In this document: positions 51,793 through 60,587 of the stretch, in pieces
Layout of the letters: every line of letters starts with the position of its first letter
Position numbering within the stretch: position 1 is the stretch's first letter
DNA from: CAYINU01 sp964364855
GTDB taxonomy: Bacteria; Margulisbacteria; Marinamargulisbacteria; CAYINU01
NCBI GenBank assembly: GCA_964364855.1
Contig: CAYINU010000002.1
Coordinates: forward strand, 1 to 64,000
Direction: 5' to 3'
DNA length: 64,000 nucleotides
Program-made: the position numbers and the translations under genes
The notes under the pieces: model-generated
Databases searched by the model: none
Told to the model about the DNA's origin: nothing
The model's input: only the letters and a program-made list of their open reading frames with translations

Positions 51793-52167
51793 ATGATTAC
51801 ACAAGAACAACGCCAAGAAATGGTCGAGGCAAAAGGCAATTATCTGCGCATTTCTCCCTCTAAGGTTCGCCGAGTGGCTAATGTTATTCGTGGCCGAACG
51901 CCTCAAGAGGCCTTGCAAATGCTTCGGGCTTTGCCTCAGGCCGGGGCTGACTATCTGTACAAGGTCATCAAATCTGCTGCGGCAAACGCGGTTCACAACA
52001 ACAAGTGGGATGAATCTGAATTGGTTATCGGTGAATTGTTGGTCAACGAGGGTCCTCGGTCCAAGCGGTTTCAGCCCAAGGCCCGCGGCCGTATCTATCA
52101 GATCACAAAACGCTCAAGCCATATCATCGTGCGGATTGCACGTAAAAGCAAAAAAGGGGGTGCGTAA
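51793..52167 (+). CDS. rplV: Ribosomal protein L22
   Basis: A 124-residue L22: GNYLRISPSKVRRVANVIRG, AANAVHNNKWDESELVIGEL and the tunnel loop PRSKRFQPKARGRIYQITKR. It lines the exit tunnel with L4. Three bp before rpsC. Confidence 0.97.
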   Translation: MITQEQRQEMVEAKGNYLRISPSKVRRVANVIRGRTPQEALQMLRALPQAGADYLYKVIKSAAANAVHNNKWDESELVIGELLVNEGPRSKRFQPKARGRIYQITKRSSHIIVRIARKSKKGGA

Positions 52168-52170
52168 GTC

Positions 52171-52842
52171 ATGGGTCAAAAGGCAAACCCAAACGGGCTA
52201 AGAGTCGGCATTATTCGTGACTGGGACAGCACCTGGTTTAGCGTCAAAGATTACGGTTCCCTCCTCGTCGAGGATTTGGAAATCCGCAAATATCTGCGTG
52301 ACGCTCTCAAGCGGGCAGGCGTTTCTAAAGTGCTTATTCGACGCAAGGCAGATCAGGTGGATGTCGACATTTACGCGGCCCGCCCGGGGATTGTCATTGG
52401 TCGTGGTGGCAGTGACATTTCTATCTTGCGTGAAGACCTGGGTAAAAAGCTGAATAAGCGTATTCAACTGAATATTATTGAAGAAAAGCATCCCGAGCTG
52501 AGCGCGCGATTGGTTGGCGAAAATATTGTTGCTCAACTGGAAAAGCGCATTCCGTTTCGCAGAGCGATGAAGTCCTCTATTCAAAGGGTCATGAAGGCCG
52601 GTGCCAGCGGCATTAAGGTTTGTTGCAGTGGGCGTTTGGGTGGTCTGGAAATTGCCCGTACCGAGCGGTATCACGAAGGAAAAGTCCCTTTGCACACGTT
52701 TCGGGCGGATATTGACTACGCCTTTTCGGAGGCCCTCACAACATACGGCAAAATCGGCGTAAAAGTTTGGATTTACAAAGGCGACATCGTGGCCGGTAAA
52801 TCGGGTCAAGCCATCTCTAGCAAAGAGCTGGCCTACATTTAA
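52171..52842 (+). CDS. rpsC: Ribosomal protein S3
   Basis: A 223-residue S3: GQKANPNGLRVGIIRDWDST, KH domain with RPGIVIGRGGSDISILREDL, and the C-terminal domain RRAMKSSIQRVMKAGASGIK. It forms part of the mRNA entry channel. Length is normal, without a long C-terminal tail. Confidence 0.97.
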   Translation: MGQKANPNGLRVGIIRDWDSTWFSVKDYGSLLVEDLEIRKYLRDALKRAGVSKVLIRRKADQVDVDIYAARPGIVIGRGGSDISILREDLGKKLNKRIQLNIIEEKHPELSARLVGENIVAQLEKRIPFRRAMKSSIQRVMKAGASGIKVCCSGRLGGLEIARTERYHEGKVPLHTFRADIDYAFSEALTTYGKIGVKVWIYKGDIVAGKSGQAISSKELAYI

Positions 52843-52857
52843 TGGCAGGGTTAAATC

Positions 52858-53265
52858 ATGTTAAGTCCTAAGAAAACCAAATACAGAAAGTTTCAGCGTG
52901 GCCGTAACCGTGGTAAGGCCCAAACCGGCAACCAAATTAGCTTCGGTGATTTTGGTCTGCAAAGCTTGGATGCCGCTTGGGTTACCGAACGGCAAATCGA
53001 GGCAGCCCGTCGTGCGCTCAGCCGTCATATGAAGCGTGGCGGTAAGGTCTGGATTCGCATTTTTCCTGATAAGAGCGTGACCAAGCTCCCCGCCGAAACC
53101 CGGATGGGGAAAGGAAAAGGGGCTCCCGAATTTTGGGTTGCATGTGTTTTGCCTGGAACCATGCTTTTTGAGCTGGCAGGTGTTGACGAGCTTACAGCCC
53201 GTGAGGCCTTGCGATTGGCAGCATTCAAATTGCCCGTGAAAACCAAGATAAAGGTTAAGGAATAA
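52858..53265 (+). CDS. rplP: Ribosomal protein L16
   Basis: A 135-residue L16: MLSPKKTKYRKFQRGRNRGK, FGDFGLQSLDAAWVTERQIE, AARRALSRHMKRGGKVWIRI and ETRMGKGKGAPEFWVA. It sits by the A-site tRNA elbow. Three bp before rpmC. Confidence 0.97.
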   Translation: MLSPKKTKYRKFQRGRNRGKAQTGNQISFGDFGLQSLDAAWVTERQIEAARRALSRHMKRGGKVWIRIFPDKSVTKLPAETRMGKGKGAPEFWVACVLPGTMLFELAGVDELTAREALRLAAFKLPVKTKIKVKE

Positions 53266-53268
53266 GTT

Positions 53269-53463
53269 ATGGCCAAACAAACAGTAGCTGTTGAATCGAT
53301 TGAGTCATTGGAAAAAGAAGTTCGTGAGCAGGCCAATCATCTTCGCGAGCTGGTGTTTAAAAATGACATCCGCGATTTGAAAGATGTGTCTCAAATTAAG
53401 AAAACCAGAATAGCCATCGCGCGCTTAAAAACACGCATTTCGGCACTGCAAAAGAAGGGATAG
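53269..53463 (+). CDS. rpmC: Ribosomal protein L29
   Basis: A 64-residue L29 of two helices: VESIESLEKEVREQANHLRE, and DVSQIKKTRIAIARLKTRIS with the conserved basic second helix. It stands between rplP and rpsQ as in nearly all bacteria. Confidence 0.94.
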   Translation: MAKQTVAVESIESLEKEVREQANHLRELVFKNDIRDLKDVSQIKKTRIAIARLKTRISALQKKG

Positions 53464-53467
53464 TCCA

Positions 53468-53761
53468 ATGAGGGGTTTACGAAAGCGCCGTCTGGGAACG
53501 GTTTCAAAATTAAGTTCTGAAAAAACGGTGACCGTGGTCGTCAATAGCCGTCGTCGTCACCCGGTATATAACAAGGTTGTCACGGTATCGCAAAAGTACC
53601 ATGCCCATTGTGAGGATCCGCAGATTCAGGTAGGGGATTTTGTCGAGATTACAGAAACTCGTCCTCTGAGCAAAACGAAGCGATGGCGGGTGTCCGATCT
53701 GCTTAAAAACGTAAGTGAGGCCGAACTGATAGCCCGTCAAGAACAGGAGCAGGAGCTGTGA
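53468..53761 (+). CDS. rpsQ: Ribosomal protein S17
   Basis: A 97-residue S17 OB-fold protein: RKRRLGTVSKLSSEKTVTVV, YNKVVTVSQKYHAHCEDPQI and VEITETRPLSKTKRWRV. The C-terminal tail (LLKNVSEAELIARQEQEQEL) is acidic and slightly longer than usual. The stop overlaps the rplN GTG start. Confidence 0.96.
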   Translation: MRGLRKRRLGTVSKLSSEKTVTVVVNSRRRHPVYNKVVTVSQKYHAHCEDPQIQVGDFVEITETRPLSKTKRWRVSDLLKNVSEAELIARQEQEQEL

Positions 53762-54126
53762 TTCAGCAAGAAAGCGTCCTAGACGTTGCCGATAATTCTG
53801 GCGCACGTGAAGTTCTGGTTATTCGGGTGTTGGGCGGTAGTAGGCGCAAGTATGCCCGCCTAGGCGATGTTGTTATTTGTACGGTTAAAAAGGCCATCCC
53901 GAAAGGTGGCGTGAAAAAAGGCGAGGTGGTTCGTGCCGTGGTGGTCCGCATGCGCGGACGCCGTACCCGGAAAAACGGCGAGACCTTGCGCTTTGACGAC
54001 AACGCCGTTGTATTGATCAATCCAGATGGTAATCCTCGCGCGACCCGTATTTTCGGGCCTGTTCCACGGGAATTGCGTGACCTGAGTTATATGAAAATCG
54101 TGTCTTTGGCACAAGAAGTGGTGTAG
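53758..54126 (+). CDS. rplN: Ribosomal protein L14
   Basis: A 122-residue L14 starting at GTG within the end of rpsQ: MIQQESVLDVADNSGAREVL, VICTVKKAIPKGGVKKGEVV and RFDDNAVVLINPDGNPRATR. It is the RsfS target at the subunit interface. Exactly the canonical length. Confidence 0.97.
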   Translation: MIQQESVLDVADNSGAREVLVIRVLGGSRRKYARLGDVVICTVKKAIPKGGVKKGEVVRAVVVRMRGRRTRKNGETLRFDDNAVVLINPDGNPRATRIFGPVPRELRDLSYMKIVSLAQEVV

Positions 54127-54138
54127 GGAGTCTAAATC

Positions 54139-54453
54139 ATGGCTGCAAAGTTAAAAAAGGGAGATAAGGTTATCGTCATTGCAGGCCGCAACAAAGGTCA
54201 GCAAGGCGCGATCATGTCTGTTAACCCCACAGCGCACAAAGTTGTCGTTGAAGGGGTGAATATCGTAAAGCGTCACATGAAGCCCAGTCAGACCTCTGAG
54301 GGTGGCATCGTAGAGCGAAATTTGCCGATCGATATTTCTAATGTTATGCTGGTGGGTCTTGATGGAAAACCCACTCGCGTTGGGTTCAAAGTATTAAAAG
54401 ACGGAAAAAAAGTCCGCGTTGCCAAGCGATCGGGCGAGGTTCTGGATAAGTAA
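54139..54453 (+). CDS. rplX: Ribosomal protein L24
   Basis: A 104-residue L24 with an N-terminal KOW motif (KKGDKVIVIAGRNKGQQGAI), then VVEGVNIVKRHMKPSQTSEG and GIVERNLPIDISNVMLV. It is an early 23S assembly initiator protein. Thirteen bp before rplE. Confidence 0.97.
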   Translation: MAAKLKKGDKVIVIAGRNKGQQGAIMSVNPTAHKVVVEGVNIVKRHMKPSQTSEGGIVERNLPIDISNVMLVGLDGKPTRVGFKVLKDGKKVRVAKRSGEVLDK

Positions 54454-54466
54454 GGGGATTTTGGGT

Positions 54467-55024
54467 ATGGCTAACAAGCATCATTTTAAAAAGGTTTATC
54501 GGGAAGAAGTGCTTCAGTCTTTGCAAGACAAGTTTCAGTACGGCAATGTCAATCAAATTCCCAAGTTGGTAAAGATTGTCATTAATCGGGGTCTAGGTGA
54601 ATCTTTGGTAAATTCCAAAGTAATCAATACAACGGTTGAGCAGTTTCATGCCCTCACCGGGCAAAAGCCGTTGCTAACCAAGTCCCGCAAGTCCATTTCT
54701 AACTTTAAGCTGCGCAAGGGCCAAGTTATTGGCTGCAAGGTAACGTTGCGTGGGGACAAGATGTATGAATTTTTGTCCAAATTTATTAATTTGGGCTTGC
54801 CCAAAGTCCGTGACTTTCGCGGATTATCTGTGAATGGTTTTGATGGGCAAGGTAATCTGAATTTGGGCATCAAGGAAGATACCCTTTTTCCCGAAATCAG
54901 GGATGTCGATAAAACCCGTGGAATGGACATTTGCATTGTGACATCCGCGAAGTCGGATGCAGAAGCCTATGAATTGTTGTTAGGCTTTGGCATGCCATTT
55001 CGGGATAAAGTAAAGAGCCGTTAG
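54467..55024 (+). CDS. rplE: Ribosomal protein L5
   Basis: A 185-residue 5S rRNA-binding protein: YGNVNQIPKLVKIVINRGLG, LTGQKPLLTKSRKSISNFKL and GLPKVRDFRGLSVNGFDGQG. I chose ATG 54467 because the family begins with MANKHHF-like sequence; an upstream in-frame start lies inside rplX. Confidence 0.96.
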   Translation: MANKHHFKKVYREEVLQSLQDKFQYGNVNQIPKLVKIVINRGLGESLVNSKVINTTVEQFHALTGQKPLLTKSRKSISNFKLRKGQVIGCKVTLRGDKMYEFLSKFINLGLPKVRDFRGLSVNGFDGQGNLNLGIKEDTLFPEIRDVDKTRGMDICIVTSAKSDAEAYELLLGFGMPFRDKVKSR

Positions 55025-55033
55025 GAGTAGATA

Positions 55034-55216
55034 GTGGCAAAAACATCAATGATTTGGCGAAATAGACGAAAAGAGGGCACGGTTCAGCACCGCAATCGAT
55101 GCAGTATTTGCTCGCGGCCCCGGGGATTTTTGCGCTTTTTTGGCGTTTGTCGCATTTGTTTTCGGATTCTGGCCAGCGATGGAAAGCTGCCAGGCGTACG
55201 AAAGTCATCTTGGTAA
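55034..55216 (+). CDS. rpsN: Ribosomal protein S14, zinc-binding short type
   Basis: A 60-residue type-Z S14 starting at GTG. The zinc knuckle CSICSRPRGFLRFFGVCRIC has the CxxC-x15-CxxC pattern of the zinc form; E. coli uses a 101-residue zinc-free form. AGGAG lies close before the start. It stands between rplE and rpsH. Confidence 0.96.
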   Translation: MAKTSMIWRNRRKEGTVQHRNRCSICSRPRGFLRFFGVCRICFRILASDGKLPGVRKSSW

Positions 55217-55230
55217 CGGGGAGAATAGCA

Positions 55231-55632
55231 ATGGCAGTAACAGATTCAATCGCAGATTTATTTACCCGCATTCGCAATGCGTTGATGGTGAAGCATGACG
55301 AGGTCAATGTGCCTCATTCTCGGGTTAGTCAAGAAATTGTTCGCATTTTAAAGGACGAGGGCTTTTTGTCTTATTATGATGTGGAATCTCTTGATCTAAA
55401 GCGCAAGGTTCTTAAGATTGGATTGAAGTATAACGAATCCGGTCAACCGGTCATTCGCGAAATTATCCGTAAAAGCAAGCCTGGTAATCGCGTGTATGTT
55501 CGCAAGCAACACATTCCAAAAGTGCTAAGCGGGTTTGGGATTTCTATTGTATCGACGTCTCGGGGTATCATGTCTGGTCGCGAGGCGCGCATCAGCAATG
55601 TCGGTGGTGAGTTGCTGGGCGTTGTTTTCTAG
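55231..55632 (+). CDS. rpsH: Ribosomal protein S8
   Basis: A 133-residue S8: MAVTDSIADLFTRIRNALMV, HDEVNVPHSRVSQEIVRILK and the C-terminal STSRGIMSGREARISNVGGE. I chose ATG 55231, eight bases after GGGGAGA; longer readings run back into rpsN. In E. coli S8 is the spc operon repressor. Confidence 0.97.
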   Translation: MAVTDSIADLFTRIRNALMVKHDEVNVPHSRVSQEIVRILKDEGFLSYYDVESLDLKRKVLKIGLKYNESGQPVIREIIRKSKPGNRVYVRKQHIPKVLSGFGISIVSTSRGIMSGREARISNVGGELLGVVF

Positions 55633-55656
55633 AATCGTTAAAGGAGAGTTTTTACC

Positions 55657-56199
55657 ATGTCTCGTGTCGGCAAAAAGCCAATCCCAGTTCCCGATAAGGT
55701 CCAAGTTAGTGTGGACGGTTCGCGTGTTACCGTGAAGGGTCCCAAGGGTGAGGATACCGTGGAAGTCCGGGATCCCGCCATTCGGGTTGTTGTTGAAAGC
55801 AATGTTGTTACCGTCCATGTAACCGATCCTGAATCAGCCCAGCAAAATGCAAACTCCGGCCTTTATCGGGCCCTGATTGCTAGCGTGGTAGAAGGGGTCA
55901 CGAAGGGATACCAGATCCGCCTTGAGTTACAAGGCGTAGGATTTCGTGTTCAGAAACAGGGCGACAGCCTTGTGTTTGCGTTGGGATATTCGCATCCCGT
56001 CAATGTCTTGCCGCCCGAAGGTGTTGAATTTGCGGTCGATGGCCAAAACAAAGTCATTGTGAGTGGCCTTAACAAGCGTGCCGTTGGCCAAGTAGCCGCC
56101 AACATTAAGCGCTTGCGCAGTCCAGATGCATATAAAGGCAAGGGAATTCGCTACGAAGGCGAACATATTCCGCTCAAACAAGGTAAAGGTGTGAAGTAG
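55657..56199 (+). CDS. rplF: Ribosomal protein L6
   Basis: A 180-residue two-domain L6: SRVGKKPIPVPDKVQVSVDG, VTKGYQIRLELQGVGFRVQK and RSPDAYKGKGIRYEGEHIPL. AAAGGAG precedes the ATG. It lies near the factor-binding site of the large subunit. Confidence 0.97.
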   Translation: MSRVGKKPIPVPDKVQVSVDGSRVTVKGPKGEDTVEVRDPAIRVVVESNVVTVHVTDPESAQQNANSGLYRALIASVVEGVTKGYQIRLELQGVGFRVQKQGDSLVFALGYSHPVNVLPPEGVEFAVDGQNKVIVSGLNKRAVGQVAANIKRLRSPDAYKGKGIRYEGEHIPLKQGKGVK

Positions 56200-56207
56200 G
56201 AGATCTT

Positions 56208-56528
56208 ATGAGAAAGCGAAGTTCAGATTATAAAAAGATTCTAAAACGACAGTCCACACGTCTGCGCTTGTCGGTATTTCGAAGCAATCGGTTCATTTAT
56301 GCGCAGATTATCGATGACACCAAAGGCGCAACATTGGTATCTGCCAGCTCACAAAAAGGCGGTAAAGGCTTAAACGTTGCCATCGCAAAAGAAGTGGGCA
56401 AGGCCTTGGGCGAAGCCGCAGTTGGGAAAAATATTACCTCTGTTTATTTTGATCGTGGACGATACCGGTTTCACGGCCGTGTTAAGGCATTGGCCGATGG
56501 CGCTCGTGAAGCGGGTCTAATTTTTTAA
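56208..56528 (+). CDS. rplR: Ribosomal protein L18
   Basis: A 106-residue 5S rRNA-binding protein, without the longer basic N-terminus: QSTRLRLSVFRSNRFIYAQI, GKALGEAAVGKNITSVYFDR and YRFHGRVKALADGAREAGLI. It stands between rplF and rpsE in the canonical order. Confidence 0.97.
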   Translation: MRKRSSDYKKILKRQSTRLRLSVFRSNRFIYAQIIDDTKGATLVSASSQKGGKGLNVAIAKEVGKALGEAAVGKNITSVYFDRGRYRFHGRVKALADGAREAGLIF

Positions 56529-56538
56529 AGGAGTCATC

Positions 56539-57216
56539 ATGGCGTCAAGCAGAGTTGGAATGGAAACCGAAGAATCACCGTACGTCGAAAAGGTTATTCA
56601 AATTGATCGCGTTAATAAGGTTGTTAAGGGTGGAAAGCGTTTGGCCTTTCGGGCTTTGGTTATCGTTGGTGACGGCAAGGGCCGGGTTGCCATTGCGCTG
56701 GGCAAGGCCAAAGAAGTTCCCAGTGCCATTAAAAAAGGGATTGATCGTGCCAAGAAACATCTGCAAGGGGTTTATATTGTTGGGGGCACCTTGCCTCATG
56801 CCGCTACCGGAACTTCAGGATCTTCCAGGGTATTGTTGAAGCCGGCACCCCCTGGAACGGGGGTTATTGCGGGTGGTGCCGTTCGTATTTTGCTCGAGGC
56901 GGCTGGGTACCAAAATGTGGTTGCCAAGGCGATTCGGTCCAGCTCAGCTATTAATTCTTCTCGTGCCGCGATGAATGCGTTGTTGCAGTTGCGCAGTAAA
57001 GAGCAGGCCGAAAAAGAGCGGGGTAAGCCGCTGCCTATTCGCTTTTATACCAGTGTCGAGACGCCTGGGATAATGTCGGTTGTTGCAGGCTCTGCTCTGG
57101 AAGAAATCGTCGTTGCGGATGAAGTAGCATCTGAAGCAGGTGCCGCAGTAGTTGGGCGGACCACGGCAGAGAAGTCTAAAAAGAAACCAGCTAAAACAAC
57201 GAAGCGTAAGCCATAG
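56539..57216 (+). CDS. rpsE: Ribosomal protein S5 with C-terminal extension
   Basis: A 225-residue S5, about 50 longer than E. coli S5. The core is normal: YVEKVIQIDRVNKVVKGGKR, ALVIVGDGKGRVAIALGKAK and PPGTGVIAGGAVRILLEAAG. After the core comes an Ala/Val-rich stretch and a basic tail (TTAEKSKKKPAKTTKRKP). rpmD (L30), which normally follows rpsE, is absent; rplO starts 28 bp later. Confidence 0.95.
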   Translation: MASSRVGMETEESPYVEKVIQIDRVNKVVKGGKRLAFRALVIVGDGKGRVAIALGKAKEVPSAIKKGIDRAKKHLQGVYIVGGTLPHAATGTSGSSRVLLKPAPPGTGVIAGGAVRILLEAAGYQNVVAKAIRSSSAINSSRAAMNALLQLRSKEQAEKERGKPLPIRFYTSVETPGIMSVVAGSALEEIVVADEVASEAGAAVVGRTTAEKSKKKPAKTTKRKP

Positions 57217-57244
57217 GATTTGAGAGCGGAAAGGGATACCTCAC

Positions 57245-57691
57245 ATGAAACGAAATCAAGTTAAGCCTGCCGACGGCTCCATACAAGTACGAAAGCGTGT
57301 TGCGCGGGGGAACGCCTCCGGTTGGGGTGGGGAAGCGGGTCGTGGTCATAAGGGTGCAAAGAGCCGCACCGGGTATTCCTCAAAGCCCGGCTTTGAGGGT
57401 GGGCAAATGCCCCTGTACCGGCGCTTGCCGAAAAAACGCGGGTTTAGGTCTTTAACCCGTGTGGATTACGAAATCGTCAATTTGCAAAATTTAGCCAAAC
57501 TATGCCAGGCCAACGAAATTGTTGGGCCGGAGGATTTGATTCGGCGTTTCGGCTTAAATCCTCGAAAACCGATTAAGGTTCTGGGTACCGGTGAGTTGGC
57601 ATTTGCCTTGCATTTGCAAGTCCATGCTATTTCTGGGAAAGCTCAGGAAAAAGTACTTAAAGCGGGCGGCAAAGTTCAGCTGCTCGGTTAA
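57245..57691 (+). CDS. rplO: Ribosomal protein L15
   Basis: A 148-residue L15: GWGGEAGRGHKGAKSRTGYS, GFEGGQMPLYRRLPKKRGFR and the C-terminal globular part ending in KVQLLG. The N-terminus is a little unusual (MKRNQVKPADGSIQVRKRVA) against the common MxLxxLxPxxG start. It follows rpsE directly, without rpmD. Confidence 0.95.
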   Translation: MKRNQVKPADGSIQVRKRVARGNASGWGGEAGRGHKGAKSRTGYSSKPGFEGGQMPLYRRLPKKRGFRSLTRVDYEIVNLQNLAKLCQANEIVGPEDLIRRFGLNPRKPIKVLGTGELAFALHLQVHAISGKAQEKVLKAGGKVQLLG

Positions 57692-57696
57692 GTCTG

Positions 57697-58965
57697 ATGT
57701 CTCTTTTTTGGGAGATTTTTAAGAACGCTTCGCTTCGTCGAAAACTGGGCTTCGTTGCCATTATCATCTTGATCTACCGGGTGGGAACCCATATTCCTAT
57801 GGCCGGCGTGGATTTGGTGAAGCTTGAGGCCATGTTTTTGCACGAAGGTGGTGTGCTGGGCTTTGTGAACCTCTTTTCCGGGGGTGCGTTGAGCCGATTT
57901 TCTATCTTTGCCTTGGGTATTATTCCTTACATTAATGCGTCCATTATCATGCAGTTGTTGACTGTGGCTTGGCCTCAACTTAAGGAATTGCAAGAAGAAG
58001 GGGAAGCCGGGCGCCAAAAGGTGGCGCAATATACCCGCTACCTTTCCGTGGGGTTGGCCATTGTTCAAGCTATCGTTATGACGGTAAGCTTTCGGGCCGT
58101 TGTGGCCCCTGACGTTTCTTTTGCCTTTTTCATGATATATGCATCCGTTTCACTAGTTGCCGGTTCTGTGGCCGTGATGTGGTTAGGGGAAATGATTAGT
58201 GAGTATGGCATTGGTAATGGCGCGTCCATTTTGATCTTTGTCGGTATTGTATCCCAGATGCCCTTCTATATCAAAAATACCTACGTGTTGATACAAGGGG
58301 GCACCAGCATTTTAGCTGTTCTGGCATTCGTTGCCATGTTGGTCGTCATGATCGTCGCGATCGTGTTTATGCAAGAGGCGCAACGGCGGATTCCCGTCCA
58401 ATATGCAAAGCGCGTGGTCGGACGCCTTAGCGCCGCCCATCGGCAGACCTATATTCCGATGCGTTTGATCCAAGGTGGCGTTCTGCCGATTATTTTTGCC
58501 TCAGCGCTGCTACAGTTCCCCTTTTTGATTGTGAATTATCTGCCTTTCCCTGCATTTAAGAATGCTTTCATGACGATATTTTCCTATACGGGTGTTTGGT
58601 ACAATCTGAGCTTTTGCTTGCTGATTCTGTTTTTTGCCTATTTTTACACCGCTATTACATTTAACCCGGATGAACTTGCGGAAAATCTGAAAAAGTATGG
58701 TGGGTTTGTAGTGGGGATACGTCCAGGTAAGCCAACCGCTGAGTTTTTGGATCGCGTGGTCAGCAAGCTGACCTTGATTGGCGCCATTTTTTTGGCGGCC
58801 ATCTCCATTGTGCCGATCGCAACGGCCAATATAACCAATGTGACGAGTTTTATGGGCTTGGGTGGTACGGCGTTGCTGATTATCGTGGGCGTTGCTATGG
58901 ATTTGGTCAAACAAATCGAAACCTTCCTACTGTCCTCGAAGTACGAAGGATTTGTGGGTGGCTAG
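57697..58965 (+). CDS. secY: Preprotein translocase subunit SecY
   Basis: A 422-residue ten-span channel protein. KLGFVAIIILIYRVGTHIPM is span 1; the plug region is LGFVNLFSGGALSRFSIFAL, followed by PYINASIIMQLL. The family box MWLGEMISEYGIGNGASILI and the cytoplasmic loop NLKKYGGFVVGIRPGKPTAE are present. It works with the SecE encoded near the start of the superlocus. It starts 5 bp after rplO and overlaps adk. Confidence 0.96.
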   Translation: MSLFWEIFKNASLRRKLGFVAIIILIYRVGTHIPMAGVDLVKLEAMFLHEGGVLGFVNLFSGGALSRFSIFALGIIPYINASIIMQLLTVAWPQLKELQEEGEAGRQKVAQYTRYLSVGLAIVQAIVMTVSFRAVVAPDVSFAFFMIYASVSLVAGSVAVMWLGEMISEYGIGNGASILIFVGIVSQMPFYIKNTYVLIQGGTSILAVLAFVAMLVVMIVAIVFMQEAQRRIPVQYAKRVVGRLSAAHRQTYIPMRLIQGGVLPIIFASALLQFPFLIVNYLPFPAFKNAFMTIFSYTGVWYNLSFCLLILFFAYFYTAITFNPDELAENLKKYGGFVVGIRPGKPTAEFLDRVVSKLTLIGAIFLAAISIVPIATANITNVTSFMGLGGTALLIIVGVAMDLVKQIETFLLSSKYEGFVGG

Positions 58966-59599
58966 GGCAATTATCTTTTTGGGGCCTCCTGCATGTGGCA
59001 AGGGTACGCAATCTGAAATCCTATCCCAGAGGATGGAGGCACTTCAGATTTCGACGGGCACCTTGTTGCGCAAGGCCATCGCAGAAGGAAGTCCCGCGGG
59101 GCTAGAGGCCCAACGGTACGTGGAGCAAGGGCTATTGGTGCCGGATGCGCCTATCCTAGACATGGTTGCAGATCAGTTAGGTGATAAACGGGCACGAAAC
59201 GGTGTTGTTTTTGACGGATTTCCACGCACTTTAAACCAGGCCCAACAGCTGAGCGATTTGTTGGAAAAAGCCAATATTTTGGTGACAAAAGTGTTTCTCG
59301 TTGAGGTGGATTTGCCAGAAGTGATATTTCGCATTGCTGGCCGGCTAGAATGTCCAAAATGCAAGCGTATCTACCATGCCAAACTATACCCACCCAAAGT
59401 TCCGGGGATATGTGATGTCTGTCAGACCCGTCTGGTTCATCGTTCGGACGATACAGAAGAAAAAGTGAAAAAACGCTATGCCATTTATGAAAAAGAAATC
59501 GGACCGATCGTGGCGTATTATGGCGAGACGTTGGTCCGTATTGACGGGCAGCAAGCCAAAGAGGCGATCGCCAAGCAGATTGCCCAATACTGTTTATGA
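58958..59599 (+). CDS. adk: Adenylate kinase, zinc-type long form
   Basis: A 213-residue kinase converting AMP and ATP to two ADP. The P-loop is FLGPPACGKGTQSE, then STGTLLRKAI and DGFPRTLNQA. The LID domain holds CPKCKRIYH and CDVCQTRL, a four-Cys zinc site as in Bacillus rather than E. coli. I chose GTG 58958, overlapping the end of secY by 8 bp; the protein then begins directly at the first strand. The stop overlaps map (ATGA). Confidence 0.93.
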   Translation: MARAIIFLGPPACGKGTQSEILSQRMEALQISTGTLLRKAIAEGSPAGLEAQRYVEQGLLVPDAPILDMVADQLGDKRARNGVVFDGFPRTLNQAQQLSDLLEKANILVTKVFLVEVDLPEVIFRIAGRLECPKCKRIYHAKLYPPKVPGICDVCQTRLVHRSDDTEEKVKKRYAIYEKEIGPIVAYYGETLVRIDGQQAKEAIAKQIAQYCL

Positions 59600-60360
59600 T
59601 TTCCATCAAAACCGAGTCTGAGTTGTCGATTATGCGAGAGGCGGGCCGCATTTTGGCGCTGACGTTTGTCGCCGTAGGTCCTCAAGTCCGGGAAGGTATT
59701 TCGGCTAAAACGTTGGATGATCTGGTGAAAAATACGATTCAGAACCTGGGTGCCGAACCTGGATTTTTGGGCTATCAGGGCTACAAGTATAGCGCTTGCA
59801 TTTCCAGAAACGAGGAAATCGTGCATGGGATCCCTTATGCAGACAAGATTGTACTACCGGGAGATATATGGAGTATTGACATCGGTGTTCGCTTTAACGG
59901 ATACTATGCCGATGCGGCGCGAACGTACTGCGTCGGGCCGGTCTCTGATCAGGCGAGAAAATTGGTAGAAGTAACTAAGGCATCGTTTTTTGAGGGTATT
60001 CGCCGGGCTGTTCCTGGCAACCGTCTGGGCGACGTTTCCAACGCCATCCAAACCTATGTGGAATCCCACGGGTTTGCAGTGGTGAAAGACTTGTACAGTC
60101 ACGGTATTGGAAAGTCGTTACACGAAGATCCACTCATTCCCAATTATGGGAAAAAGGGGAAAGGTCCTGTGCTCAAGCGCGGGATGACATTTGCTCTGGA
60201 GCCGATGGTGAACATCGGAACGGATCGGATCGTTACCCTTGCCGATAAGTGGACGGTTGTGACTGCAGACCGAAAATGGTCGGCACACTATGAAAATACG
60301 ATTCTGGTTACCGACGAAAATGGTCCCGAAATATTAACCTTGGATACAAGTGAACGATGA
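59596..60360 (+). CDS. map: Methionine aminopeptidase, type I
   Basis: A 254-residue metalloprotease removing N-terminal Met. The ligand set is visible: Asp in SIDIGVRFNGYYADAARTYC (two Asp), His in YSHGIGKSLHEDPLIPNYG, Glu in FALEPMVN and Glu in HYENTILVT. No N-terminal SH3/zinc extension. It overlaps adk and infA by ATGA each, so all three are coupled. Confidence 0.96.
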   Translation: MISIKTESELSIMREAGRILALTFVAVGPQVREGISAKTLDDLVKNTIQNLGAEPGFLGYQGYKYSACISRNEEIVHGIPYADKIVLPGDIWSIDIGVRFNGYYADAARTYCVGPVSDQARKLVEVTKASFFEGIRRAVPGNRLGDVSNAIQTYVESHGFAVVKDLYSHGIGKSLHEDPLIPNYGKKGKGPVLKRGMTFALEPMVNIGTDRIVTLADKWTVVTADRKWSAHYENTILVTDENGPEILTLDTSER

Positions 60361-60578
60361 GTAAGAAAAAAGATGTTATCGAAATAAACGGAGTTGTGGT
60401 AGAATCGTTGCCCAATGCCCAATTTCGGGTCAAGCTCGAAACCGGGCAGGAAGTTCTTGCCCATATTTCAGGTAAGATCAGAAAAAATTATATCCGGGTT
60501 CTGTTGGGTGACACGGTTGTGGTTGAATTGTCACCCTATGATATGACTCGCGGTCGTATCATTTATCGGGTGAAGTAA
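60357..60578 (+). CDS. infA: Translation initiation factor IF-1
   Basis: A 73-residue OB-fold factor: DVIEINGVVVESLPNAQFRV, VLAHISGKIRKNYIRVLLGD and SPYDMTRGRIIYRVK. Canonical length. It occupies the usual map-infA-rpmJ position and starts within the map stop. Confidence 0.97.
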   Translation: MSKKKDVIEINGVVVESLPNAQFRVKLETGQEVLAHISGKIRKNYIRVLLGDTVVVELSPYDMTRGRIIYRVK

Positions 60579-60587
60579 GGGGTTAGT

